This document shows, one piece after another, positions 1-5,993 of a DNA stretch of 6,029 nt (position 1 is the first letter of the stretch; every line of letters begins with the position of its first letter). The notes below the pieces were generated by a model, which did not search any database, had not been told where the DNA came from, and saw nothing but the letters and a program-made list of their open reading frames with translations. Made by a program: the position numbers and the translations under genes. The stretch is from Octadecabacter sp. (GTDB taxonomy: Bacteria > Pseudomonadota > Alphaproteobacteria > Rhodobacterales > Rhodobacteraceae). Location: assembly GCA_003533975.1 (NCBI GenBank), contig DQCL01000189.1:1-6029 (forward strand), given 5' to 3'.

Positions 1-1
1 C

Positions 2-70
2 GAGGCTGTTTTGACCGACAGCCTGGGTTTGATGCCCGGGCAACCGATTACCTTGCGACGCCAGCCATGA
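2..70 (+). CDS. 3' end of a probable HlyD-family membrane fusion (periplasmic adaptor) protein, partial
   Basis: One frame is open from the left edge to a TGA at 68-70 and encodes 22 residues, including GLMPGQPITLRRQP at the end. A Gly-Leu-Met-Pro-Gly-(Gln/Met)-Pro-(Ile/Val) stretch close to the C-terminus is typical of HlyD/YbhG-type adaptor subunits, which bridge an inner-membrane exporter to the outer membrane. The stop codon overlaps the next gene's start (ATGA, 67-70), which indicates translational coupling and a shared operon. An adaptor directly before an ABC ATPase and an ABC-2 permease is the expected order for YbhG/YhiI-type exporters. Only the tail is visible, so the family call rests on a short motif and on context. 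Confidence 0.55.
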   Translation, partial: EAVLTDSLGLMPGQPITLRRQP

Positions 71-1014
71 ACGCGCCCAAGATGGCGATTTCGGTGCGTG
101 GGCTGACCAAGGTATTTGGCGACCGGAAGGTTGTCGATGATTTTGACATGGAAGTTCCAAAGGGTGCGATCTACGGATTTCTTGGGCCAAACGGCAGCGG
201 GAAAACCACAACAATTCGTATGATGTGCGGCTTGCTGACGCCGAACGGGGGCCAAGGCCAATGTTTGGGATACGACATTTTGACCGAGTCACGTCGGATC
301 AAAGAACACGTCGGGTACATGACGCAGAAATTCTCGCTTTACGAAGATTTAACGATACGGGAGAACCTCGATTTCATCGGCCGCATGTATCGAATGAAAG
401 ATCGACGCAAAAAGGTGGATCAGGCGCTATTGGATTTAGGTTTGGCGGATCGTGCCAAACAGCTGGCCGGCACATTGTCTGGCGGCTGGAAGCAGCGGCT
501 CGCACTTGCTGCCTGTATGTTGCACAGCCCCCAATTGCTATTATTGGATGAACCCACAGCGGGGGTAGATCCCAAAGCCCGTCGGGATTTTTGGGATGAA
601 ATACGACGGTTATCGGCGCGGGGGGTGACTGTTTTGGTTTCAACCCACTACATGGATGAGGCCGTGCAATGTGATGCGCTGGCCTACATCGCCTATGGGA
701 AAAAGCTGATTTCAGGACCGGCGGCGGAGATTCCCAAAATGATTGGCCTGTCTACGTGGCGCGTTGATGGGCCGGATATTACCGCGTTAGAGGCCGAATT
801 GCGCACGACCCCCGGTGTCGAGCAGGTGGCCCGGTTTGGGGCAGTATTGCATGTTTCGGGTACCGATGCAGCGGCGCTTGATCGGGCTGTGCGTGCGCAA
901 AAAAAGCGCGAAACCCACAACTGGAAAAGGAAAGAAGCCGGGCTGGAAGAGGCATTTATTTATCTGATGGCTGGGTCTTCGGATAATTTCACCGAACTTG
1001 CGGGAAAGGCCTGA
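67..1014 (+). CDS. ABC exporter ATP-binding protein (YbhF/CcmA-like, single nucleotide-binding domain)
   Basis: This 315-residue protein is the cytoplasmic ATPase that powers an ABC-2 type exporter. All nucleotide-binding motifs are intact: Walker A GPNGSGKT (about residues 40-47), Q-loop Gln87, signature LSGGWKQ (137-143), Walker B LLLLDEP with Asp161 and Glu162, D-loop around 165-169 and switch His194 in STHYMDEA. LSGGWKQ with Trp replaces the commoner LSGGQ or LSGGMKQ and is familiar from the YbhF group. Residues after about 225 form a small C-terminal domain common in DrrA/CcmA-type exporters. YbhF and RbbA carry two ATPase domains; this protein has one, so it presumably works as a homodimer. 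The start at 67 is favoured by the ATGA overlap with the upstream gene, although no strong ribosome-binding site is seen; Met6 (position 82) is the alternative. The permease starts two bases after the stop. The substrate is unknown; YbhFSR- and DrrAB-type systems export drugs and other small molecules. Confidence 0.94.
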   Translation: MNAPKMAISVRGLTKVFGDRKVVDDFDMEVPKGAIYGFLGPNGSGKTTTIRMMCGLLTPNGGQGQCLGYDILTESRRIKEHVGYMTQKFSLYEDLTIRENLDFIGRMYRMKDRRKKVDQALLDLGLADRAKQLAGTLSGGWKQRLALAACMLHSPQLLLLDEPTAGVDPKARRDFWDEIRRLSARGVTVLVSTHYMDEAVQCDALAYIAYGKKLISGPAAEIPKMIGLSTWRVDGPDITALEAELRTTPGVEQVARFGAVLHVSGTDAAALDRAVRAQKKRETHNWKRKEAGLEEAFIYLMAGSSDNFTELAGKA

Positions 1015-1016
1015 CT

Positions 1017-2144
1017 ATGTTTTCACTCGCTCGATTTGGTGCTGTTTTATTTAAAGAGTTTGTGCAAATGCGTCGGGATCGTGTGACGTTTGGAATGATG
1101 ATCGGAATTCCGATCATGCAGCTTTTACTATTTGGGTTTGCAATTAATTCTGACCCCAAGAACCTGCCCACATTGGTCGAAATGGCAGATGCCGGACCTG
1201 TGACGCGGGCGGTCTTAAAGGGCATGGAAACATCAGACTATTTCAAGTTCGTAGGTACCGTGACCAGCAAGCAAGAGGGCGACCGTGCGCTACGCGAAGG
1301 CTCGGCCAGTTTTGTGGTTGTCATCCCTGCCAATTTTGAACGTGACGCGGCGCGCGGGCTGAGGCCGGACATTCTGCTGTCGGCAGATGCGTCCGACCCT
1401 GCTGCTACAAGTGGGGCGGTGAGCGCCATGACCGGAATTGTTCAGGTGGCGATAAATGAAACCCTGACCGGACCGCTTCAATTCGCAGCCCGCGCTCCGC
1501 CGCCGTTTTCGGTAAGCATCCACCGCCAGTATAATCCCGAGGGCAAAACCGCGACCAATATTGTGCCGGGATTGTTGGCGATCATCCTTTCCATGACTAT
1601 GGTTATGATCACTGCCGTGGCGATTGTTCGCGAAACCGAAAAAGGAACGATGGAGGCCCTGATAGCGACGCCGGTGCGACCAATGGAAGTGATGCTTGGA
1701 AAGATCATCCCTTACGTCTTTGTCGGATATGTCCAGACATTTGTTTTTCTTGTCGCGGCACGGTTCTTGTTCGATGTCCCGTTTACCGGCAGTTTTTTCG
1801 CATTCTTTGTGGGTTTCAATCTATACATAGTGGTGAATCTGGCGCTTGGATTCCTGATTTCCACAGTAGTGAAATCGCAAATGCAGGCGATGCAAATCTC
1901 TTTCTTTACATTGTTGCCCACAATCCTTCTGTCAGGGTTCATGTTTCCATTTGCCGGAATGCCGGGCTGGGCGCAGGCCATTGGTTCGGCCATTCCGGCA
2001 ACGCATTTTTTGCGGCTGACGCGCAAAGTCATGCTGAAGGCGGGATCATTGTCCGATATCACCGGCGATATGTTGGCAATTGCGTTCATCATGCTCGCGA
2101 TCGTTGCCGTGTCCTTGATGCGATACCGTCAAACGCTTGATTAG
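1017..2144 (+). CDS. ABC-2 type transporter permease (YbhS/YhhJ-like)
   Basis: This 375-residue inner-membrane protein is the transmembrane partner of the preceding ATPase. It has the usual ABC-2 exporter layout: one N-terminal membrane segment (about 24-43), a large extracytoplasmic domain (about 44-180), then five hydrophobic segments near 181-203, 231-250, 258-282, 292-315 and 351-368. Two stretches typical of the YbhS/YhhJ family are visible: NPEGKTATNIVPGLLAIIL at 173-191, entering the second membrane segment, and RETEKGTMEALIATPVRPME at 205-224, the cytoplasmic coupling loop. GGAAAGG at 1003-1009 lies 7 bases before the ATG and is a good ribosome-binding site inside the end of the ATPase gene. 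E. coli ybhFSR has two permeases. Here the next gene is convergent, so no second permease follows and a homodimer is likely. Length matches the family. Confidence 0.93.
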   Translation: MFSLARFGAVLFKEFVQMRRDRVTFGMMIGIPIMQLLLFGFAINSDPKNLPTLVEMADAGPVTRAVLKGMETSDYFKFVGTVTSKQEGDRALREGSASFVVVIPANFERDAARGLRPDILLSADASDPAATSGAVSAMTGIVQVAINETLTGPLQFAARAPPPFSVSIHRQYNPEGKTATNIVPGLLAIILSMTMVMITAVAIVRETEKGTMEALIATPVRPMEVMLGKIIPYVFVGYVQTFVFLVAARFLFDVPFTGSFFAFFVGFNLYIVVNLALGFLISTVVKSQMQAMQISFFTLLPTILLSGFMFPFAGMPGWAQAIGSAIPATHFLRLTRKVMLKAGSLSDITGDMLAIAFIMLAIVAVSLMRYRQTLD

Positions 2145-2199
2145 TGATACACAGGGCGTTCTCAGGATCGAACCGGGTTGCCGTGCGCGCCATTTTCGG

Positions 2200-2231
2200 T
2201 GCCCCCGGTCTGCCGGGGCAGGCCGGGGGCA
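2200..2231. terminator. Strong GC-rich hairpin between convergent genes; possible bidirectional terminator or 3'-end stabiliser
   Basis: Bases 2200-2213 pair with 2218-2231 over 14 base pairs: TGCCCCCGG against CCGGGGGCA, then one T-G wobble (2209/2222), then CTGC against GCAG, with a CGGG loop. It lies 55 bases after the permease stop and 83 bases beyond the dehydrogenase stop, so it could end or protect both transcripts. Neither side has a clear T-run (GCATTAAC follows on the plus strand, ACCGAAAATG on the minus strand), so it is not a textbook intrinsic terminator. The rest of 2145-2314 holds no credible gene. Confidence 0.5.
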
Positions 2232-2314
2232 GCATTAACGCGAAGTTCCGCGAAATAGACATTTGTCAGCATAGCATAGGCTTTGGTGTGCATTTTCCCA
2301 TTGCTGCCGTTTCC

Positions 2315-3469
2315 CTAAAGCCCCAGATCTTTGGCGATTGAATTGCGCATCACCTCGCTGGCACCGCCGCCAATACGCATCAGGCGGGCATCGCGATAGT
2401 GCCGCTCCATCGGGAAATCCGGCGTCATCGAATAGCCGCCAAGTATCTGCATCCCTTCATCCGCGACGCGGAAATAGGCCTCGGATGTGAATACCTTGGC
2501 GACCGAGGCCTCTTTGCGGCAGGTGACACCAGCATCAAGCCGGCGGGCCAGATCATAGGTCAGCATACGCGAGGTATGCACGGCGATCTGCATGTCTGCC
2601 AGTTTATGCTGGATCACCTGAAAGTTGGCGATCGGCTTGCCAAACTGCACACGATCCTTGGCATATTGCAGTGCACAATCCATTGCGGCCTGCGCCGCCC
2701 CGGTGACCTGCGCGGACAGCGAAAAGCGTTCTTTGTTAAGGTTGGTCATCAGGTTTTTCCAACCGCCGTTCAGTTCACCAAGCAGGTCATCCTTGTGCAC
2801 CCGAACGTTTTCGTAAGTAACGCGATTGGTGCCCACAGAACGAAAACACAGCGTATCAATCCGCTCAATCGTAACGCCGGGGCTTTTGGGATCCACGAAG
2901 AACAGGCTGATGCCCTTGTGCTGCGCTACGTCCGGGTCTGTGCGCGTCACCAACACGGTTCTGTCGGCAATGTCGATTTGCGAATTAAAGACTTTGGCAC
3001 CGTTGATGATATAGTGGTCGCCGTCCCGCACAGCCCGGGTCTGAACCCCGGCTGCATCTGATCCGGCGTTTGGTTCGGTCAGGCTCATGGATGATTTGAA
3101 TTTGCCGGCCGCGATTAACGGAAGGTATTTGCGGCGTTGTTCCTCGGTGCCATAGGTCAGCAAGGAATGCGCGCCATGGACTGTGGCGCGGTAGAACAGA
3201 ATCGCAAGCTCTAGCAGGCCGTAGGACAGCTCTTCCTGGATGATGCCGAGCTCGACAAAACCCAGACCAGAGCCGCCGTATTCCTGAGGGATGGCGACGC
3301 CCATCCAGCCCAGCTCCGCCATCTTGTCAAAGACATCAAGGGGCGCGATTTTTTCCCGGTCGCAGCGTCTGGCATATTCATCAGGCATTTCCTTGCGCAC
3401 GAAATCTCTGACAGAATCCCGCAGCAGTAGTTGCTCTTCCGTAAATCCAAAATCCCGATCTGTGCGCAT
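2315..3469 (-). CDS. Acyl-CoA dehydrogenase family protein (isovaleryl-/long-chain-type active site)
   Basis: This 384-residue FAD flavoprotein should carry out alpha,beta-dehydrogenation of an acyl-CoA thioester and pass electrons to electron-transfer flavoprotein in the cytoplasm. The family's three parts are present: an N-terminal helical domain with IPQEYGGSGLG, a middle beta-domain with SLTEPNAGSDAAG and YIINGAKVFNS for flavin and substrate binding, and a C-terminal helical domain with RVQFGKPI, ILGGYSMTPDFPMERHYRDAR and GGGASEVMRN. The C-terminal position that holds the catalytic Glu in medium- and short-chain enzymes is Gly (IGGGASE). The Glu of NKERFSL (residue 247) sits where isovaleryl- and long-chain enzymes keep their base. 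Phe replaces the usual Trp in KVFNS. Two ATGs exist. The one at 3469 has AGGAGG 7 bases upstream, while the one at 3475 is only one base from it, so 3469 is preferred. It is the second gene of a probable two-gene operon. The substrate is unknown. Confidence 0.94.
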   Translation of the reverse strand: MRTDRDFGFTEEQLLLRDSVRDFVRKEMPDEYARRCDREKIAPLDVFDKMAELGWMGVAIPQEYGGSGLGFVELGIIQEELSYGLLELAILFYRATVHGAHSLLTYGTEEQRRKYLPLIAAGKFKSSMSLTEPNAGSDAAGVQTRAVRDGDHYIINGAKVFNSQIDIADRTVLVTRTDPDVAQHKGISLFFVDPKSPGVTIERIDTLCFRSVGTNRVTYENVRVHKDDLLGELNGGWKNLMTNLNKERFSLSAQVTGAAQAAMDCALQYAKDRVQFGKPIANFQVIQHKLADMQIAVHTSRMLTYDLARRLDAGVTCRKEASVAKVFTSEAYFRVADEGMQILGGYSMTPDFPMERHYRDARLMRIGGGASEVMRNSIAKDLGL

Positions 3470-3476
3470 TTCCATT

Positions 3477-3482
3477 CCTCCT
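3477..3482 (-). promoter_or_regulatory. Shine-Dalgarno site that decides the start of the downstream dehydrogenase
   Basis: On the minus strand AGGAGG occupies 3482-3477. It stands 7 bases before the ATG at 3469-3467 but only one base before the in-frame ATG at 3475-3473. Normal spacing is about 5-9 bases, so the inner ATG should be the real start and the protein begins MRTDRDFGF. Confidence 0.8.
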
Positions 3483-3539
3483 GTGGACGTCTCTGTTTTA
3501 TAAAATTAGTGGCTGGTCATTCCGACGATTTTTTCGGCG

Positions 3540-4727
3540 CTAGTAGGACTTCGGCATGCCGAGTTTTTGCGCAATAAATGCAAGGATCAGGTTGGTTGAA
3601 ATCGGCGCTGTCCGCAAATGACGTATCTCGCGCCAGACCCTTTCGACATCATACTCGCGCGCGACGCCAAATCCGCCGAAAGTCTGCATGCAGGTATCGG
3701 CAGCGCTCCATGCTGCATCGGCGGCCATGTGTTTGGCGGCGTTCGCTTCGTATCCGCAGGGCACACCCGCGTCCAACAAGGCCGCCGCCCGTCGTGCCAT
3801 AAGGTCAGCTGCGTCCACTTCGGCGTGGGCTTGTGCAATCGGAAACTGGATGCCCTGATTTTTTGCAATTGGACTGCCAAACACAATGCGCTCATTGGCA
3901 TAGTCGACGGCCTTTTGGGTTAACCAGTTGCCCGTGCCGATCGCGATACCACAGGCAAGCGTGCGCTCTGCGTTCATGCTGGACAGGATGTAGGAAAAAC
4001 CTTCGCCCTCTTCGCCGATCAGGTCGGCGGCGGGCACAACGGCATCGTTGAAAAATACTTCATAGGTCAGGTGGTTGGTCATAATGTCGATTGGCTTAAT
4101 CTCGACGGTGCCATCCTTTAGCGCCTGTTTGATGTCGAGCAGAAACACCGACAACCCATGCTTTCGGTGCTTCACTTCGTCAAGCGGTGTGGTGCGCGCC
4201 AGCAGCAGCATCAGATCCGAATGCGCAACGCGCGACGTCCAGATTTTCTGACCGTTGATCAGATATTTATCACCGTGTCGCACTGCCCGTGTCTTGAGCT
4301 TGAGCGTCTCCGAACCAGCCCCCGGCTCGGTGACACCAAAGGCCTGCAAGCGCAGTTCGCCTGTGGCAATTTTGGGCAGATAGCGCTGTTTCTGGTCTGC
4401 ATTGCCGTGCTTAAGAACCGTCCCCATCGTATACATCTGGGCAAAACAGGCGCCCGCATTGCACCCTTCTTCGTGAACTGTCTGAAGGATCAGTTGCGCG
4501 GCCCGAAACGGAAGCCCCAGCCCGCCGTATTCCTCTGGTATCAGCGAAGACAAATATCCCCCGTCGCTCATCGCCTTAACGAATGCGTCCGGATAGCCTT
4601 CTTCCTTATCCAGCGCGCGCCAATATTCGGGTGGATAATCGGCGCATAGCTTTCGCAGGGCATCTCGCAATTCTGGGTAATCGTTCCCGATGCTCATTGC
4701 GTAGTCTTCGGAATAAGTCGCTATCAT
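3540..4727 (-). CDS. Acyl-CoA dehydrogenase family protein, first gene of the pair
   Basis: This 395-residue paralogue of the downstream dehydrogenase has a FAD-dependent acyl-CoA dehydrogenase fold along its whole length. Visible marks are IPEEYGGLGLP (64-73), FGVTEPGAGSE (130-140), YLINGQKIWTSR (155-166) with the usual Trp, the helix-G segment NAERTLACG (252-260), NERIVFGSPIAKNQGIQ and QTFGGFGVAREYDVERVWREIR near the end. The C-terminal segment reads LRTAPISTNLILAFIA, so the Glu position of medium-chain enzymes is Ala374. Glu254 in NAERTL aligns with the catalytic Glu of isovaleryl-CoA dehydrogenase. The start is uncertain: the ATG at 4727 lacks a good ribosome-binding site, and Met11 at 4697 (MSIGNDYPELR) is a fair alternative because homologues I recall start close to the YPELRDA segment. 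The next gene begins about 70 bases after its stop, consistent with co-transcription. The substrate cannot be named from sequence. Confidence 0.93.
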   Translation of the reverse strand: MIATYSEDYAMSIGNDYPELRDALRKLCADYPPEYWRALDKEEGYPDAFVKAMSDGGYLSSLIPEEYGGLGLPFRAAQLILQTVHEEGCNAGACFAQMYTMGTVLKHGNADQKQRYLPKIATGELRLQAFGVTEPGAGSETLKLKTRAVRHGDKYLINGQKIWTSRVAHSDLMLLLARTTPLDEVKHRKHGLSVFLLDIKQALKDGTVEIKPIDIMTNHLTYEVFFNDAVVPAADLIGEEGEGFSYILSSMNAERTLACGIAIGTGNWLTQKAVDYANERIVFGSPIAKNQGIQFPIAQAHAEVDAADLMARRAAALLDAGVPCGYEANAAKHMAADAAWSAADTCMQTFGGFGVAREYDVERVWREIRHLRTAPISTNLILAFIAQKLGMPKSY

Positions 4728-5021
4728 TGGTCTGCTTTCATTGTCGGACGAAGGTTTCTGCCACGTTACCTTCCCTAGTCGCAGCAGAATAGATCGTCGG
4801 GAAGAATAACAGGGATGTGTCTGGCAGGTTGTCTCATGTAAAATATCCGAAGTTCTGATATCGCCTAATTGTCTGTCCGTAGTTGGGGGGGTATTGCTGC
4901 CATTCTCAATGGTCGGATCGATGTGAAAGGCAATACTATTGTCACCGTTGGAACGGGCAGGAATGTCGATACTGGCCGCTCTTGCGCCCTTGTTAATGAA
5001 AAATTTCGCACAGGATATCTA
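4728..5021. other. Divergent intergenic region between the dehydrogenase operon and the aquaporin gene
   Basis: These 294 bases should hold the promoters of both divergent units, but I find no pair of -35/-10 boxes on either strand that I would defend. Structure seen: a G7 run at 4885-4891, a small hairpin CCATT-CTC-AATGG at 4900-4912, and an imperfect operator-like inverted repeat ATATC-N9-GATAT at 4843-4861. The aquaporin frame stays open upstream to a TTG at 4869, just after a TAA. The 51 extra codons lack membrane character and are judged non-coding. No credible small gene is seen. Confidence 0.55.
5012..5015 (+). promoter_or_regulatory. Shine-Dalgarno site that decides the aquaporin start
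   Basis: AGGA lies 6 bases before the ATG at 5022 and supports a start at MERKLMAEWLGTF, where homology to MIP channels begins, over the in-frame TTG at 4869. Confidence 0.7.
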
Positions 5022-5687
5022 ATGGAACGCAAATTGATGGCTGAATGGTTGGGCACCTTTTCCCTTCTGGCGACGGTTGTGGGATCGGGGATCATGGCAG
5101 AACGTCTGGCAGGCCGGAATGTTGCGATTGCGCTTATGGGCAATACCATTCCGACGGGTGCTATCCTTGTCGTGTTGATCACAATTTTTGGCCCGGTTTC
5201 AGGCGCACATTTCAACCCGGCGGTTACGCTTTCGTTTTGTCTGCGCCGCGAAATAAGCGCACGGGCAGCAGGATTGTATGTTCTGGCGCAGGTTTTTGGC
5301 GGAATTGTCGGCGTTTTCGCGGCGCATATTATGTTTGACAACCCGCTGATTGATCCCTCGAGCACCGTCAGGTCGGGTGTTGGTCAATGGGTGGCAGAAT
5401 TTGTGGCGACCTTCGGCCTGATTGGCACAATCCTGGCCTGTATCAAAGCGCGACCTGATTTCGTTGCGATCGCTGTCGGCCTTTATATCACGGCCGCATA
5501 CTGGTTCACTTCGTCGACTTCATTTGCCAATCCGGCGGTCACGATTGCGCGGGGCTTCTCGGATACGTTCGCCGGGATTAGCCCCGCCGATGTTGTTGCC
5601 TTCATCGCGGTTCAACTGGTCGCAGCCGTCCTGGCCACGTTCTTTTTTGGCTGGTTCTTGGCAGAGGGGGCAAAGGATGAAGCTTGA
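5022..5687 (+). CDS. MIP-family aquaporin/solute channel, AqpS-like (Val after the second NPA)
   Basis: This 221-residue inner-membrane channel has the six membrane segments of aquaporins (about 6-24, 36-57, 82-104, 120-140, 146-165, 187-213) and the two half-helix loops with NPA motifs: GAHFNPAVTLS (N65-A67) and SFANPAVTIARG (N170-A172). Both halves begin with the conserved Glu of the fold (AEWLGTF, AEFVATF). In most aquaporins and glycerol facilitators the second motif reads NPAR, and that Arg narrows the aromatic/Arg filter. Here it is Val173. From memory, Sinorhizobium AqpS, encoded in an arsenic-resistance operon, shares this Val and conducts arsenical species, so a wider pore for neutral solutes is inferred. 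No arsR, arsC or arsH is visible next to it. The length is near the short end of the family, typical of this bacterial group. The start at 5022 is chosen for its AGGA site and the onset of homology. It is apparently monocistronic. Confidence 0.9.
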   Translation: MERKLMAEWLGTFSLLATVVGSGIMAERLAGRNVAIALMGNTIPTGAILVVLITIFGPVSGAHFNPAVTLSFCLRREISARAAGLYVLAQVFGGIVGVFAAHIMFDNPLIDPSSTVRSGVGQWVAEFVATFGLIGTILACIKARPDFVAIAVGLYITAAYWFTSSTSFANPAVTIARGFSDTFAGISPADVVAFIAVQLVAAVLATFFFGWFLAEGAKDEA

Positions 5688-5773
5688 TTCCGGGAATGGG
5701 TTGCCGACAGACACTTGGATGTGCGTCGCATTTGCATTTTGGTGAAAATAACAGGGGATCGACCGGCAGAAAC

Positions 5774-5810
5774 CCCAAATGCTGTTTCTGGATAGGCTCA
5801 GCTATTTGGG
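5774..5810. terminator. Imperfect inverted repeat between aquaporin and tRNA genes, possible transcription-end hairpin
   Basis: CCCAAAT (5774-5780) pairs with ATTTGGG (5804-5810). After one bulged T (5803), GCTG (5781-5784) pairs with CAGC (5799-5802), giving 11 base pairs around a 14-base loop. It sits between convergent units: the aquaporin gene ends 86 bases before it and the tRNA 3' end is 75 bases beyond it. The T content after the stem is weak on both strands (ATTGGC on plus, GGTTTCTG on minus), so terminator function is tentative. The rest of 5688-5885 shows no gene I would support. Confidence 0.35.
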
Positions 5811-5885
5811 ATTGGCGCGGTCTATGTTTCACTTGGTTGTTGCGCTGGGCGCAAACAGCCATCACGGCATTGATTTAGTGAGATT

Positions 5886-5961
5886 TGGTGGAGCCAAGGG
5901 GAGTCGAACCCCCGACCTCTTACATGCCATGCAAGCGCTCTCCCAACTGAGCTATGGCCCC
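5886..5961 (-). tRNA. tRNA-Ala, anticodon GGC
   Basis: A complete 76-base cloverleaf reads leftward. The acceptor arm is GGGGCCA against TGGCTCC, with discriminator A and an encoded CCA at 5888-5886. The D-arm contains AGCTCAGTTGGGAGAGC. The anticodon stem is CTTGC/GTAAG with loop ATGGCAT, so the anticodon is GGC (5928-5926), reading GCC and GCT alanine codons. The T-arm contains GGTTCGACTCC. The third acceptor pair is G-U (G3:U70), the main identity element for alanyl-tRNA synthetase, which confirms the alanine call independently of the anticodon. It stands alone in the window, with no neighbouring rRNA or tRNA. Confidence 0.97.
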
Positions 5962-5966
5962 ATCTT

Positions 5967-5987
5967 GCGAAGGGGCGGGCCCTTCGC
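5967..5987 (-). other. Hairpin in the 5' leader of the tRNA-Ala transcript
   Basis: GCGAAGGG (5967-5974) and CCCTTCGC (5980-5987) form a perfect 8-base-pair stem with a 5-base loop. It ends 5 bases before the mature 5' end of the tRNA. With the promoter proposed at 5994-6022, transcription would start near 5987, so this stem would make up nearly the whole precursor leader. Alternatively it is the terminator hairpin of a gene beyond the right edge, though no T-run follows on either strand. Confidence 0.5.
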
Positions 5988-5993
5988 TTGGTG

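Noticed and set aside
2144..2341. Plus-strand open frame of 65 codons starting with GTG in the permease stop region
   Set aside because: It runs across a GC-rich hairpin and into the antisense of the dehydrogenase end, has no ribosome-binding site and no recognisable domain.
2399..3061. Long plus-strand frame of 220 codons opposite the downstream dehydrogenase
   Set aside because: It is the antisense shadow of a well-supported gene; its composition is rich in His and Arg with no domain, as expected of mirrored GC-rich coding sequence.
4728..4860. TATTCT-type -10 boxes on the minus strand for the dehydrogenase operon
   Set aside because: Two TATTCT motifs exist, but neither has a credible -35 box at 16-18 bases, so no promoter is annotated.
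4843..4861. Inverted repeat ATATC-N9-GATAT as a possible regulator operator
   Set aside because: Five-base arms in AT-rich intergenic DNA are expected by chance, and it does not match the ArsR-type ATCAA-N6-TTGAT pattern I considered.
4865..5365. Minus-strand frame of 166 codons opposite the aquaporin gene and its leader
   Set aside because: Most of it mirrors the real channel gene, it has no recognisable motif, and its residues look like antisense translation.
5676..5744. Short plus-strand frame of 22 codons overlapping the aquaporin stop (MKLDSGNGLPTDTW...)
   Set aside because: AAAGG directly abuts the ATG, leaving no spacing; the peptide resembles nothing I know and it is short enough to be chance.
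5886..5961. tRNA-Ala as an integration site for a mobile element
   Set aside because: No second copy of the tRNA 3' end was seen in the window, and there is no integrase or phage gene.
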